Below, one piece after another: positions 1-9,631 of a stretch of DNA of 64,000 nucleotides. The notes under the pieces were generated by a model. That model did no database searches. It saw nothing but the letters and a program-made list of their open reading frames with translations, and was not told where the DNA came from. The translations under genes and the position numbers were made by a program. Positions within the stretch are counted from its first letter, which is position 1; each line of letters starts with the position of its first letter. This DNA is from Cladorhizidae sp. MBARI D1340-BT2 (lineage: Eukaryota > Porifera > Demospongiae > Poecilosclerida > Cladorhizidae), in assembly GCA_028752905.1 (NCBI GenBank), contig JAQNBH010000014.1, forward strand, positions 20,949,490-21,013,489, in the 5' to 3' direction.

Positions 1-129
1 GCGAGCATGTCCTACGCCGATAGGTGCGGGGAATCTTGTGAAACTTTGTCGTGCTGGGGATTGATTTTTGAAATTCTTGATCATCAAAGAGGAATTCCTA
101 GTAAGCGCAAGTCAGCAGCTTGCGTTGAT

Positions 130-175
<46 letters not shown>

Positions 176-282
176 AATGGTTTAGTGAGGTCTCTGGATC
201 GCCGGCGCTGCGAGCAGCAATACTCGCGGTCGCGTGGAGAGAAGCTGGCCAAACTGTGCTATTTAGAGGAAGTAAAAGTCGT
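1..282 (+). rRNA. 18S rRNA gene, 3' segment (interrupted)
   Basis: This is the 3' part of a eukaryotic small-subunit rRNA gene. It contains the universal block TTGTACACACCGCCCGTCGC near 145 and the closing-helix sequence AGAGGAAGTAAAAGTCGT at 265-282. It stops at GTAAAAGTCGT, where retrotransposon A1 begins. The rest of the gene (AACAAGG onwards) resumes at 4963. The gene is cut by insertions and cannot give a normal 18S unless the inserts are removed. Confidence 0.95.
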
Positions 283-3200
283 GTCTGTCTCCTCCCAGCC
301 GAGACGGCAGTCCTATGCCTAGTGGCGCTACGGGAGGTAGGGGGAGCAGTGGTGCGAACCAAGCTGCTCGACTAGTCGAGCGTATCCAATGGAAACCTCA
401 GTTGGACGCTTCGCTGCAAGAAATTATCAATGAGGTTGGGCCCAGATCATCTGGGGCCCCAGAAAAGAGATTTGACCTGTGGAGAAAGCGCCATCCTGAG
501 TTAATCACGACGGTTGGTGCGATCGCTGCACGGGTTACAAGAATTCTGAAGAGACAGAAGGAAGAGCCAATAGATTCTCCGGCTCGGGCGGAGAAAGTTG
601 CGGCTGGAGCACCATCAACTCCGATGAGGCCTTCTGTCACTGATGAAACAGCCGCCGTTGAGCGGGAAGAACAGAGATTGAGCGTCGTTTGTGGGGATGA
701 GTCAGTGGAGGACACTGATCTTAGACGGGAGCTCCGAACCGAGTTCGAGAGGCAGACTGAGGGAAAGGATGAAGGCAGTTTTGAGAATCGTACAAGGATG
801 CTCTGCAAGGGTATCTGGAAGGATAGTCCCATAGTGAGAAAGTTTGACGAGGAGATCAAGAGATTGTGGCTAGATGGAGAAAAGAGCTTCTGGCGGCTCA
901 ACTGTCTTGTTTACGCAGGTTCAGTTGTGGTATGCCGGAAGTCCCGGAAACCTCGGCCAGAGAGTGGGAATCCCTCTGGGGCAGACGAGTATGAGGATCA
1001 GAACTGCTAGAGTCAAAGAACTCAGGAAGCTGATCGGTTGGCTTACTTGCGAGGTCACTAGATGCTCGCTCATGCGAAGACCCACCATGAGACAGAAAAG
1101 ACTGTCGGTGCGGCTAAGGAAAATGTTCGGTAATAAGACTTACCTGAATTGAGGGCCTTGCTGGAGAACCATAAAGGTTTGTTGAAGGTCAAGACCCTAC
1201 AGCTTAGATGCATGAAGAACAAGGAGAAGGAACGAGGTGAGAGAGTGCAATACCAATTGCACGGCCCTCGTAGTCTCATGGCTGGTGGGAGCAGTGTCGG
1301 TCCAAGTAAGAGGCCGAGCGAGTCGGAAGTGAAGAACTTTTGGAGCGGAGTTCTCGGTAAGGAGGCCGAATTTGATTTGCAAGACAATTCAGTATCGGGC
1401 TGGATCAAGAGTTTGAGTTGTGTTACCAAAGACCAAGACCTTTCAGAGTGCGTAAATGAAGTTACCTGGGGTTGTGTTGTAGGAAAGGCACGTCCGTGGA
1501 AGGCAGCGGGCCCAGATTTTATCTCAGCCTTCTGGTGGAAATCCTTCCCCACAGCAGCGTCGGGACTGTATGAGTTGGTGAGCAAGGTGATCCTTAGGGA
1601 AAAGGAGATCCCTGACTGGATGATAATGGGAAGAACAGTTCTGGTGCCCAAGGATGGTTGCCAGGGGGAGCCGAGCCAGTATCGGCCCATCACTTGTTTG
1701 AATACGAGTTACAAACTTTTCACTGGTTTGCTGACGAGGATTCTCGAGAATCACGTCAATAAGAAACTGCTCCTTCCCATTGAGCAGAAAGCCCTGCGAA
1801 AAGGCAGTCGAGGATGTATTGATGCCCTCTTGGTGGACTCCATGATCGTGCAGGAAGCGACTCGCAAGAGGCGCAACCTTGCCATGGCCTGGATAGACTA
1901 CCAGAAGGCATATGATAGAATTCCCCACGGTTAGCTGTTGAAGGTGCTTGAGGCCATCAAAGCAACCAAAGCGCTCATCCGAGTGCTCGCCACCGTGATT
2001 TCGAAGTGGAAATCCGTATTCAGCTTGGGATCGGGCCGGGACGCGGTTCGGGTCCCCATGGTATTTAAGAGGGGGCTTTTTCAGGCGGACTCTTTGTCAC
2101 CTTTGCTCTTTGCCCTCTGCATAGCACCTGTTTCATATGCGCTTAAGAAGCAGGAAGGAGTTGGGATTGCTGGCCTTAGGGTTCGAATCTCCCATCTCTT
2201 TTTCATGGACGATTTGAAGGTGTATGCGGAGGAACCGAGAGACTTGGAGAGGTTGATACGTAAAGTGGAAACCGTTTCTAAGGCGGTGGGCATGGAATTC
2301 GGACTGAGAAAGTGTGCTGTGGCAGAGATAAGAAGAGGACGTCTGGTGGAAGAAAGAGATATACCCTTGCCCGATGGTAGAGAAGTAAGGGCACTCTTGA
2401 TAGGTAATACTTACAAGTATCTTGGCATTGAGCAATCACTGAAACCTGACCGACGTAAGATCAAGGAGAGACTGGCGATGACTTATAGCAAGCGATTGCG
2501 CATGATCTGGAAATCCCGCCTTAACTCCAAGTCAAAGGTGCAGGCAACGAATGTGTGGGCAGTTTCTTTGTACCGATCTTTCTTTGGCACGATCAAGTGG
2601 ACGAAGAGTGAGCTGGTCCAGCTTGATCGCCTCACACGGAAAATCCTTAGGCATTATAAGTGTCATCATGCCAACGCATCGTTGGAGAGGCTCTACCTGC
2701 CCCGGGGGTCTGGGGGCCGAGGTTTAATCGGTCTGCAGAACTGCTGGGAGAGGGAAGTAGTCTCGACGGCGGTGTATCTGGCTACTGCCAAGGATGAGCA
2801 TTGCAAGGCTATGTTTCGACACCAGTTGCTCCTCGAGGATGAGTCGAGTTGGAACTTCCTGCATGCTGCGCAAGAGGTACTAGAGAGATATCAGGTGCCC
2901 ATTTCGATCAGAAGAGACGGAGCTGTGCTAGATGGGCGTACGCTCTCATCACAGCGGGCGGCCCAGATGGTACGGGCGGCCCAGGAAGAGCTTGCAACTG
3001 AAAACTTGGAGCGGAAAATCATACACAGAGTTTATTCCAAACAGTGGAACCTGAAAGGTATGGACGCACTCGCCACAAACTCCTGGCTCAAAAATGGAAG
3101 ATTTTGTGCTGAGACCGAAGCACTGATTGTAGCGGCCCAAGACGGCGTACTCTACACCAAGGCTTATCGAAGGCGGGTGCTCAAAGAAAAGATTTCCGAG

Positions 3201-4234
3201 GAATGCCGACTCTGTGGGAAAGAGCCGGAAACAATTGGACATCTGCTCGGCGGGTGCACCGAACTCAACTGGACCCTCCACAAAGAACGGCACGGCCGAG
3301 TTCTTTACCAAGTGTTGCGGGCGCTTTGCAAAAAGTTGAACGTGACCTTGCCAGACTCGCTCAGGTGGAGCGCTGGTGGCTGGAACGGTGTAGGGGTGCT
3401 AGAAAATTCTGAAGTAAAACTCAAGGTAGATCTTAGTCTGCCCACTGATCGTAGCATCAGCGAGAGGCGGCCAGACCAGTGTTATCATTACGGGAAACCC
3501 GACGCATCCTGATTTTTGAAGTAACATGCGCCTGGGAACCTCTTATTGTGGAAAGGGAAATGGAGAAGAAGAGGAAGTACCGAGAGCTGGCTGCTGACCT
3601 GGCCACCGGGTCACTGTTATACCTTTAGTGATCGGCGATCTTGGGACGGTGGGCAGTTTCACTTCAGAACTAGCACGAACGGGGATTTTCACGCCACAGG
3701 AGATTTCCAACTTGGTCCGTGAATGTCAGTTCGAGGTCTTGACGAGTGCAGTACGAATCATTCGGAGACAACTTAGCAGCGGGGACTAGTCGTGTAGGAC
3801 GGCAAACACCATGGGGCTCGCATCTATCTGCGGACCACTGGGTCGGCCATGGAGAGCACACCACGCTTGGGAGTCCTCTGCCCGTGGGGTAGGAGTGCGA
3901 TTGGTATACTGTGCGGGATAACCCTGGTGTGAGCTGGAAGCGGCCGAATAATTGTTTTTTAGGCGGGGGGAGCTGACGTGGCACTGAAGCGTTGGGGAGG
4001 GGTAACGTAATGGAAAGCTTAGGAGTGGGCCCCTTCGTGGAAGTGCTTGACGGTCCCCAATTGTAGCGCTAACCTCCCCCCGTCCCTTCCGCAGGGTTCG
4101 GTTGTGTAAAGCGGAGCATCAGGGGGAAACCGTGCATCGTGTCCTGACAAAGTGGGCCGAAAGGCTAGTGATTGCACCGGTCGTGCTCAGGCCTTGCGGG
4201 CAGGAAGAGGACGGCGATTATTCTATTCATTTAA
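283..4234 (+). mobile_element. Family A non-LTR retrotransposon, copy A1, in the 18S gene
   Basis: This is an RLE-type (restriction-like endonuclease) non-LTR retrotransposon with one ORF, inserted sense to the 18S gene. The left join is AGTAAAAGTCGT (271-282) and the same 12 bases follow the element at 4235-4246, a target-site duplication. Compared with copy A2, the 5' end is truncated: A1 starts about where A2 reaches base 38945. The coding region (315-3789) is followed by a GC-rich 3' UTR of about 445 bp ending in CTATTCATTTA. No poly(A) tail is seen. R8 of Hydra and R7 of insects also target 18S. Whether this is the R8 site cannot be told here. Confidence 0.85.
315..3789 (+). pseudogene. 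Family A retrotransposon polyprotein (RT plus RLE endonuclease), broken
   Basis: The single ORF would encode a DNA-binding N-terminus, reverse transcriptase, a CCHC knuckle and a PD-(D/E)XK nuclease for target-primed reverse transcription. Visible parts in order are a charged N-terminus; the block WRLNCLVYAG near 894; RT motifs QYRPITCLN, AWIDYQKAYD, DSLSPLLFALCIAP and FFMDDLKVYAE (about 2196); the knuckle CRLCGKEPETIGHLLGGC near 3205; and the nuclease region with RRPD then IFEV, EKKRKYRELA and an IGDLGTVG tail. Lesions against copy A2 are small deletions near 962 and 1142 that shift and then restore frame, a Trp to TAG stop at 1932-1934, FQGD changed to FQAD near 2085, and a 1-bp loss near 3478 just inside the nuclease. 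The start ATG at 315 is shared with A2. Confidence 0.85.
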
Positions 4235-4246
4235 AGTAAAAGTCGT
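4235..4246 (+). repeat. 12-bp 18S target-site duplication between A1 and El2
   Basis: AGTAAAAGTCGT occurs at 271-282, here, and at 4951-4962. The middle copy shows that two separate insertions used the same 18S position, one behind the other. Confidence 0.9.
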
Positions 4247-4334
4247 CCCCCAGTGCTGGGTTCTACCTCATCGTGGTCTGGGGGTGTAACGGTTGGTACA
4301 GACGTTGGTCTGGCACCGGCTAAATAAGAACCCA
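4247..4334 (+). ncRNA. HDV-like self-cleaving ribozyme candidate at the 5' end of El2
   Basis: The fold has the nested double-pseudoknot order of HDV ribozymes. P1 is CCCCCAG (4247-4253) with CTGGGGG (4278-4284), 7 perfect pairs. P2 is TGGGTTC (4257-4263) with GAACCCA (4328-4334), 7 perfect pairs. P3 is ACC (4265-4267) with GGT (4275-4277), closing loop TCATCGT. P4 is CGGT (4290-4293) with ACCG (4315-4318), capped by CAGAC-GTTG-GTCTG. The J4/2 strand is GCTAAATAA, where the C would be the catalytic base as in the GGCTAAG of HDV. Cleavage would fall exactly at the 18S/El2 junction, as known for R2 elements. Confidence 0.65.
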
Positions 4335-4950
4335 ACCCCCCCCACTGGCTTGGTTACGCGGGCCAGTGGGGGTCACCCATCTCTGATGGATCTCTACCTA
4401 ACACACCTTAACTGATCCTAGGATCTTGGTGAATATGGGGAGTAGAGCAGGTACGCTGTCATCCCTCGGCGCTGGCGGTCTTGGGAAGGGCGGTGCCACC
4501 TTGACTGTGCTTGCGGGCTTTCACGTCTGCCGCCTGTCAAAACTGGATGGTCCTTGCTGGGCTAGTCGACATCGGCTGTATGTTCCCTTCTGGAGAAAGT
4601 GCTGGGGGTTGCGTGGTACCTTTGAGAATTTTAAAGAGAAAATGTGCATGGCAGTGCCGAGGTGTCAAAACCTAAGGTTCAGCCGCCAATACTGGGCTGG
4701 GCCATCCCCGGACGATTGTGGGAGGTGCGGGAATCTGATAGGGTTGCGCACAGGGTTCAGACAATGCCCCTGGACAGGGGGGTATCCCGTTATGAGTGCG
4801 GGCAGAATTTGGCAAGGGAATGAGCGTGAATCCAGCATGGAACCCAGTTGAGTCTGGGGTTGGGTGGTTCAGTCGGCTGCAACTACCCTTCCTTAGTGCG
4901 AATGTCCGGTGGCGGCTAGACCAGAAGCAGTGCTATGGAATGTGCATTTG
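4247..4950 (+). mobile_element. El2: short complete 18S-specific retroelement, probably non-autonomous
   Basis: This 704-bp unit is bounded on both sides by the 18S dodecamer AGTAAAAGTCGT, so both ends look intact. It begins with an HDV-like ribozyme fold (4247-4334) and ends GTGCATTTG, close to the A1 tail CATTTA. The interior is GC-rich. It shows no reverse transcriptase or nuclease motif. The one longer reading frame (4426-4851, 141 codons) resembles nothing I recognise and is probably chance. The layout fits a short internally deleted element (SIDE) moved by the machinery of an 18S-specific relative. Apart from the ribozyme core and the tail I see no clear match to family A, so its partner may be a different family. 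Confidence 0.65.
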
Positions 4951-4996
<46 letters not shown>

Positions 4997-5001
4997 AATT
5001 A
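4951..5001 (+). rRNA. 18S rRNA gene, last 51 bases
   Basis: The sequence resumes with AGTAAAAGTCGT (duplicated target) and then AACAAGGTTTCCGTAGGTG, the universal 18S 3' end. The terminus reads GGATAATTA where GGATCATTA is expected, a single C to A change. Confidence 0.93.
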
Positions 5002-5078
5002 CCGTACCCCGTCGTCCGACCCACGTGCACGTCTGCCTCTTAACCCAGGCGAGGAGGTGCGCATGGGGACCGCTATGC
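5002..5078 (+). other. Probable start of ITS1
   Basis: About 77 bases follow the 18S 3' end before homology to family B begins at GTCGACCACG. By position this is the start of ITS1. The sequence itself has no diagnostic motif. Confidence 0.5.
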
Positions 5079-5245
5079 CCAGGGTCGACCACGCCAGCCT
5101 CCCACATGAAGTGGAGATGGTGGATGACATCCTAAAGGAGATATGGGAGGGGGAGGGGCAACGAGACATGTGGCGGTTGAACTGCCTCATATACGCAGGG
5201 GCAAAAACTGTGGAGGCCCTTTTAAATAGAGGAACAACCGCCAAC

Positions 5246-5378
5246 ATAAGCACCCAAACAGACCCCAAGCAGGCCCAGAAGGGCAAAGAGAACCCCCCCC
5301 CCCCCCCTTTCTCCCTTTCTTTCTTTGTTGATATGTTTTCCTTCCCCCTTTCCCTCCCCACACACAATGCTACCCCAG
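5246..5378 (+). other. Intron-like segment 1 of family B in copy B1 (133 nt)
   Basis: This matches the 89-nt GTAAGC...CCCAG segment of B2 and B3. Its length differs (133 against 89 nt, partly through a poly-C and CT-rich tract), yet removing either length joins the same two frames. The B1 donor reads ATAAGC, so GT is mutated here. The acceptor is TACCCCAG. Confidence 0.5.
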
Positions 5379-5468
5379 ACACAAGAGAGAAACCCCAACC
5401 AGGAAAGGACTCCAGAGGAGGACGTGGCGGAGGCAACTGAAGAACCTGAACAAAACAAAAGCCCGAGG

Positions 5469-5523
5469 GTAAGCCAAACAGATCTCATGGTGAGAAAGTG
5501 GGTCATGCATTCATTCCTCACAG
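5469..5523 (+). other. Intron-like segment 2 of family B in copy B1 (55 nt)
   Basis: The segment starts GTAAGCCAAA after codon AGG and ends CCTCACAG. Its length of 55 nt is the same in all three copies. Removing it takes the upstream frame into the RT frame. Confidence 0.55.
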
Positions 5524-7044
5524 GGAAAGAGAAACCCCTCACCCAAGACACCACAAGGGACAAAAGCGGGAAAGAACTCTATCAGGGAACTAAGAAGGAA
5601 TCTTGGGTGGCTCACCACAGAGATCAAGGCAGGAGGAACACGGCTAAACATCAGTAGGAGACGAAAGAATCGGAGAGACAAGCTCAGGAAACGCTGGGGA
5701 GGGGACTCCAGAGGGAAACTGAGCATAACGAGAATGAGAGAGATCCGAACAAAAGTGAGAAGCCTACTGAAAATCAGGATCAGAATAAACCGCCGAAAGG
5801 CGACACACCAGAGAAAAAGAGAGGCAAACAAACGCTTCTGCACGTCCGGCCCGAGGAGACTCAAGGGGAGACCAAGGAGACCAGAGTTAAACAGGGAGCA
5901 GACAGAAGGGATAACCGACTTCTGGAGTAAGTTGTGGGGTACGAGGGGGGAGTGGGACCCAACGGACGGAGCCATCAAGAACTGGATGACCGAGACAAAG
6001 GAAAAGGTGAAGGGAGTAGAGGAAAGAGAGTACAACAAGGAAGGATTATGGAAGCGGGCGATGGCCAAAGGAGGAAAGTGGAAGGCACCTGGCCCAGATA
6101 GAATATATGGAGCGTGGTACCTGATCCTCCCACAAATGGCCAAGATCATGGGCGAACTGGTGTGGGAAACAATAGAGGGCGAGAGGGAGGCCCCTGGTTG
6201 GTTGGTGAAAGGAAGGACAGTCCTAATTCCAAAAGAGAGCTGCGAAGGAAAACTTGAACAGTACCGCCCCATCACCTGCCTCAACACTGCATATAAGCTG
6301 CTAACAGGCATGCTAGCGGAGATGCTAACAGAGCACGTGATGGACAATGGGGTGCTGCCCGAAGAACAACAAGCCATACGAAAAGACACAAGGGGCTGCC
6401 TGGATGCAATAACAATTGACCAGGCAGCAAACAGGTAAGCCCAAATGGAGAGGAGGGACCTCTCGGTGGCATGGATAGACTTCCGAAAAGCCTACGATGT
6501 TATCCCACACAAATGGATAGAGAAAGCACTAAGAGCAATTAAAGCACCTCCGATGATCCAAAAGGCTATTTCAGGACTGATACCAAAATGGGCCACAAAC
6601 ATAGAGATCCAAACCAACCAGGGGACCACCACCACCACCACAACCATTCCGATCACACTCAAGAGAGGGATATTTTAGGGGGACTCGCTGTCTCCAATCC
6701 TGTTCTGCATATGCGTAGCCCCAATCTCACATGCCCTGAGGAAGGAGAGAGGCTTTACGGCAGCACACCAAACGAGCCCGCTGACTCGTCTAATGTTTGT
6801 CGATGACCTCAAGGTGTACGCCAAGGACAAAAGCCAACTGGGTGAAGTAATCCTCAGGGCAGAAAGGGCTGCTAGAGCAGTGGGAATGACGCTTGGACTA
6901 AAGAAGTGTGCTGTAGCCCATATGGTCGGAGGAAGACAGAGGATAGAAGGAGGATCAGGGATAGCCACGGGGGAAACCATCGGAGAACTGGGAGAGGAGG
7001 AGACCTACAAATACCTAGGGGTAGAGCAGAGATTTGGGGTAGAC

Positions 7045-7375
7045 TTAATCATTACTTCGGCCCCAGAAACCAACAAAATAGGACCGAGGTCCTCTTCCAT
7101 TATTCCATGCTAATGTATTCAGGCGAAAGCCTGCCTTGAACACTCTATTTTTTTCAAAGTAAACGTCCCGAACTCCCCGACCACAGCAGTTAAGAGCAGT
7201 CGGGGCTTTCGAGAGGAAGGGCGGCTGACCAGTGCTCACCTCGCGGCGGACCAATCAGGCCGCCCCGAAATCCAACCATGAGCTTTTTAACTGCAACAAC
7301 TTTAATATACGCTATTGGAGCTGGAATTACCGCGGCTGCTGGCACCAGACTTGCCCTCCAATTGTTCCTCGTTAA
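7045..7375 (-). rRNA. 18S rRNA gene, middle segment (antisense)
   Basis: The reverse complement gives the universal 530-loop region (CCAGCAGCCGCGGTAATTCC) and GCATGGAATAATGG. The segment is bounded by TTAA at 7372-7375, where PB1 is inserted, and by the B1 junction inside GAAGTAATGATTAA at about 7045. It continues the 18S segment at 9084-9631. Confidence 0.93.
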
Positions 7376-9083
7376 CCGCTTCACCGTCATAAGCGCATAG
7401 AAGCGCGAGATTGAGTGACCGTCGCGTTAATTATTATTAAAAATAAACCGTTGACTCTACATATTCAAAACTTACCGTAAATGTGCGTAAATGTGCACGA
7501 TGGACTGTTCTATTTCACCAAAAAATTTAAGAACCGTAGCACGTAGGTAACTATGACGTCAAACAATTTTGAATTCAAGCAAAATAATGGCTGAAAGATT
7601 TGATCGTGCTCACGTGTTAGAGCTGTTGTTTGATGGCGGTTTCGACCTCTCTGACTATGATAGAGATGAAGATGATGAAGGTCAAGTGTCTTCCTTCCTT
7701 GGTGATGAGGTATTAGACCCTAAGGAGTTGGCAGCTTTTTGTCCAGAGCTTTAACTTCAACTCCTCAGGATGTTGGACCAAACACTTCAAGTGCCAGTGC
7801 TTCTGATGGAGCTTTTATGACTCCTGATGAAGAGTATGAGTTGCTTGGTAAGTATGAGTAGATATCTATAGAATGGAATATAATATTTGAGCTATCAAGA
7901 GACATAATAAGCCAGAAATATATATCACTAGGTTATAAAGTTCCTAGTTATAAAGTTTACTAGGTTGTAAAGTTCATAATAATAATCTTTTATATAGGTT
8001 TAGCCACTGATCTTGAATCTGCTGAACCCCTGAGTGATCCTGTAAACTCTCCTCCGAGTGGTCCTGCAAACTCGCCCCCAAGTGCTCCTACAATCATCTT
8101 CTCCTTCATTTGATGTAGTTCCATCTTCTGACTCAGAAGTATCACTGTTACCTTCTGATCGCTGAGACAGGGGGCGTGTTGGATGCCGAGGCCGAGGAAA
8201 AGGCCAAGCAAGAGGAAAAAGCCAAGGAAGAGGAAAAGGCCAAGGAAGAGGAAAAAGCCAAGGAAGAGGAAAAGGCCAAGGAAGAGGGAAAGGCCAAGGA
8301 AGAGGAAAAGGCCAAGGAAGAGGAAAAAGCCAAGGAAGAGGAAAAGGCCAAGGAAGAAGTCGGGGCCAGAGGTAAGAGGCACGAGACCTTTTGTCACTGC
8401 GGTATTAGCCTTTGTGCTGTGCGTGGAAGGACATGCTTCAGGGAATTCCACACACTCTCTGACTACTCACACTAGCTTCCTTTTCTCTTCGAGATTTTCT
8501 TGGTATTGCTTTTGTAGTATGTACATGTGTTAGGCATGTACATGTATACTTCTTTTCTTTATCATTTATGCATGCAGAAATGTGTAGTACACGTATGTTT
8601 TCTTGATGAGTCTTTGCTTTATTGTGCCTTTCTGCAACATCTTGAAATTTTCAACTTTCAATACAGCCAGACCTTCCTCGTGGTGCTTGACAACAGTCAA
8701 TACTCTTATAGACTGACAAACATGGCTATATCCTGCAAAATAGAAAAATTAGGGCATTCAATATTCATAAATTATGCCAAAAATGTAAATTTTCCAGATT
8801 ATATGCTGTTTGCAGTTCCATAAGCGACCATATTTTAGTATTTGATCTGAAAAACCATAAAATATACTTGTAATAGTCGATAAATGAAGTGATAAAAAGT
8901 ATTCTAATCAAAAAATGTTTGTGGTTTGGTTGCTAGGCAACGTATTTATCACCAAGTTGATCAGTAACTCTTTGTCAATCATGTGATATGCGGTTGCCGG
9001 GGACTTTTCTGAACCAATGATCAGATACAAAAATTAAAGTAAAAATAGGTCAAAATCTCAAAATGAAGTCGACGGTGAAAGGG
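7376..9083 (+). mobile_element. PB1: internally deleted piggyBac inside the 18S gene
   Basis: The element is flanked by TTAA at 7372-7375 and 9084-9087. Terminal inverted repeats begin CCGCTTCACCGTC (left) and CCCTTTCACCGTC (right, reversed). The TTAA is the one in the conserved 18S stretch CCCTTAACGAGGAAC, so the duplicated target and both halves of the 18S are directly visible. The body is 1,708 bp, about half of PB2, and keeps only the two ends of a transposase gene. Confidence 0.9.
7588..8475 (+). pseudogene. piggyBac transposase remnant: N-terminus, KE-rich repeat, C-terminal Cys domain
   Basis: Exon 1 starts MAERFDRAHVLELLF and has an acidic DYDRDEDDE run like the N-terminus of PB2. 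A frameshift lies near 7753. A GTAAGTATG donor lies near 7850 and a TATATAG acceptor near 8000, matching the intron position of PB2. The catalytic DDD core is gone. In its place, 8187-8365 encodes about nine copies of a six-residue unit (AKEEEK). The reading frame then runs into CHCGISLC...CFREFHTLSDY, the C-terminal cysteine-rich domain of piggyBac transposases, ending at 8475. It cannot be catalytic. A role as a DNA-binding fragment is conceivable but unproven. Confidence 0.8.
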
Positions 9084-9631
9084 TTAAGGGGTTTAGATTG
9101 TTCTCATTCCAATTGCCAGACTACGATAGCCCAGCATTGTTATTTATTGTCACTACCTCCCCGAGTCGGGATTGGGTAATTTGCGCGCCTGCTACCTTCC
9201 TTGTGTGGTAGCCGTCTCTCAGGCTCCCTCTCCGGAACCGAACCCTAATTCTCCGTCACCCGTTGCAACCATGGTAGACCACTACCATACCATCGAAAGT
9301 TGATAGGGCAGAAATTTGAATGAAGCACCGCTGGCACGGGGGCCATGCGGTTCGAGCAGTTATAATGAATCACCTGGCAACCAGGGACCCGCGAGGGGAA
9401 CCTGCGCCGGTTTTGGATCTAATAAATACGTCCCTTCCAGGAGTCGGGACTTTCTGCATGTATTAGCTCTAGAATTACTACGGTTATCCAAGTAGTAGAG
9501 GAACCATCAAATAAACTATAACTGATTTAATGAGCCATTCGCAGTTTCACAGTATAGAATTGTTTATACTAGGAAATGCATGGCTTAGTCTTTGAGACAA
9601 GCATATGACTACTGGCAGGATAAACCAGGTA
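9084..9631 (-). rRNA. 18S rRNA gene, 5' segment (antisense)
   Basis: The reverse complement starts TACCTGGTTTATCCTGCCAG, the 18S 5' end with one C to T change, and continues through AGTCATATGCTTGTCTC and GGTTATCCGTAG-like sequence to the TTAA where PB1 is inserted. Together with 7045-7375 it gives roughly the first half of an 18S gene. Confidence 0.94.

Larger units (their letters stand above)
5079..7044 (+). mobile_element. Family B non-LTR retrotransposon, copy B1 (truncated at both ends)
   Basis: B1 is a second RLE-type family with the same block order as family A. It joins ITS1 at about 5079 and antisense 18S at about 7045. The 5' part (homologous to B3 34661-35150) and everything after the RT thumb are missing. 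B2 starts at nearly the same internal point as B1. Confidence 0.8.
5085..7044 (+). pseudogene. Family B polyprotein fragment with intron-like gaps (RT domain), copy B1
   Basis: The product would be the central part of a retrotransposon polyprotein. The block MWRLNCLIYAGAK (near 5169) lies in one frame. The stretch QERNPNQERTPE (near 5382) is in a second and the RT in a third. Treating 5246-5378 and 5469-5523 as introns joins all three. RT motifs seen are QYRPITCLNTAYK, AWIDFRKAYDVIP, GDSLSPILFCICVAP and MFVDDLKVYA (about 6793), with KKCAVAHM following. Inside the RT only two stops are seen, TAA at 6436 and TAG at 6676. The thumb, CCHC knuckle and nuclease are absent because the copy ends at 7044. 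Confidence 0.75.

Noticed and set aside
4426..4851. 141-codon open frame inside El2 as a real gene
   Set aside because: There is no recognisable domain and the frame is GC-driven. The element looks non-autonomous.
283..4950. Group I intron or homing endonuclease in 18S
   Set aside because: The insert encodes RT, a CCHC knuckle and a restriction-like nuclease and is flanked by a target-site duplication. No group I core is apparent.
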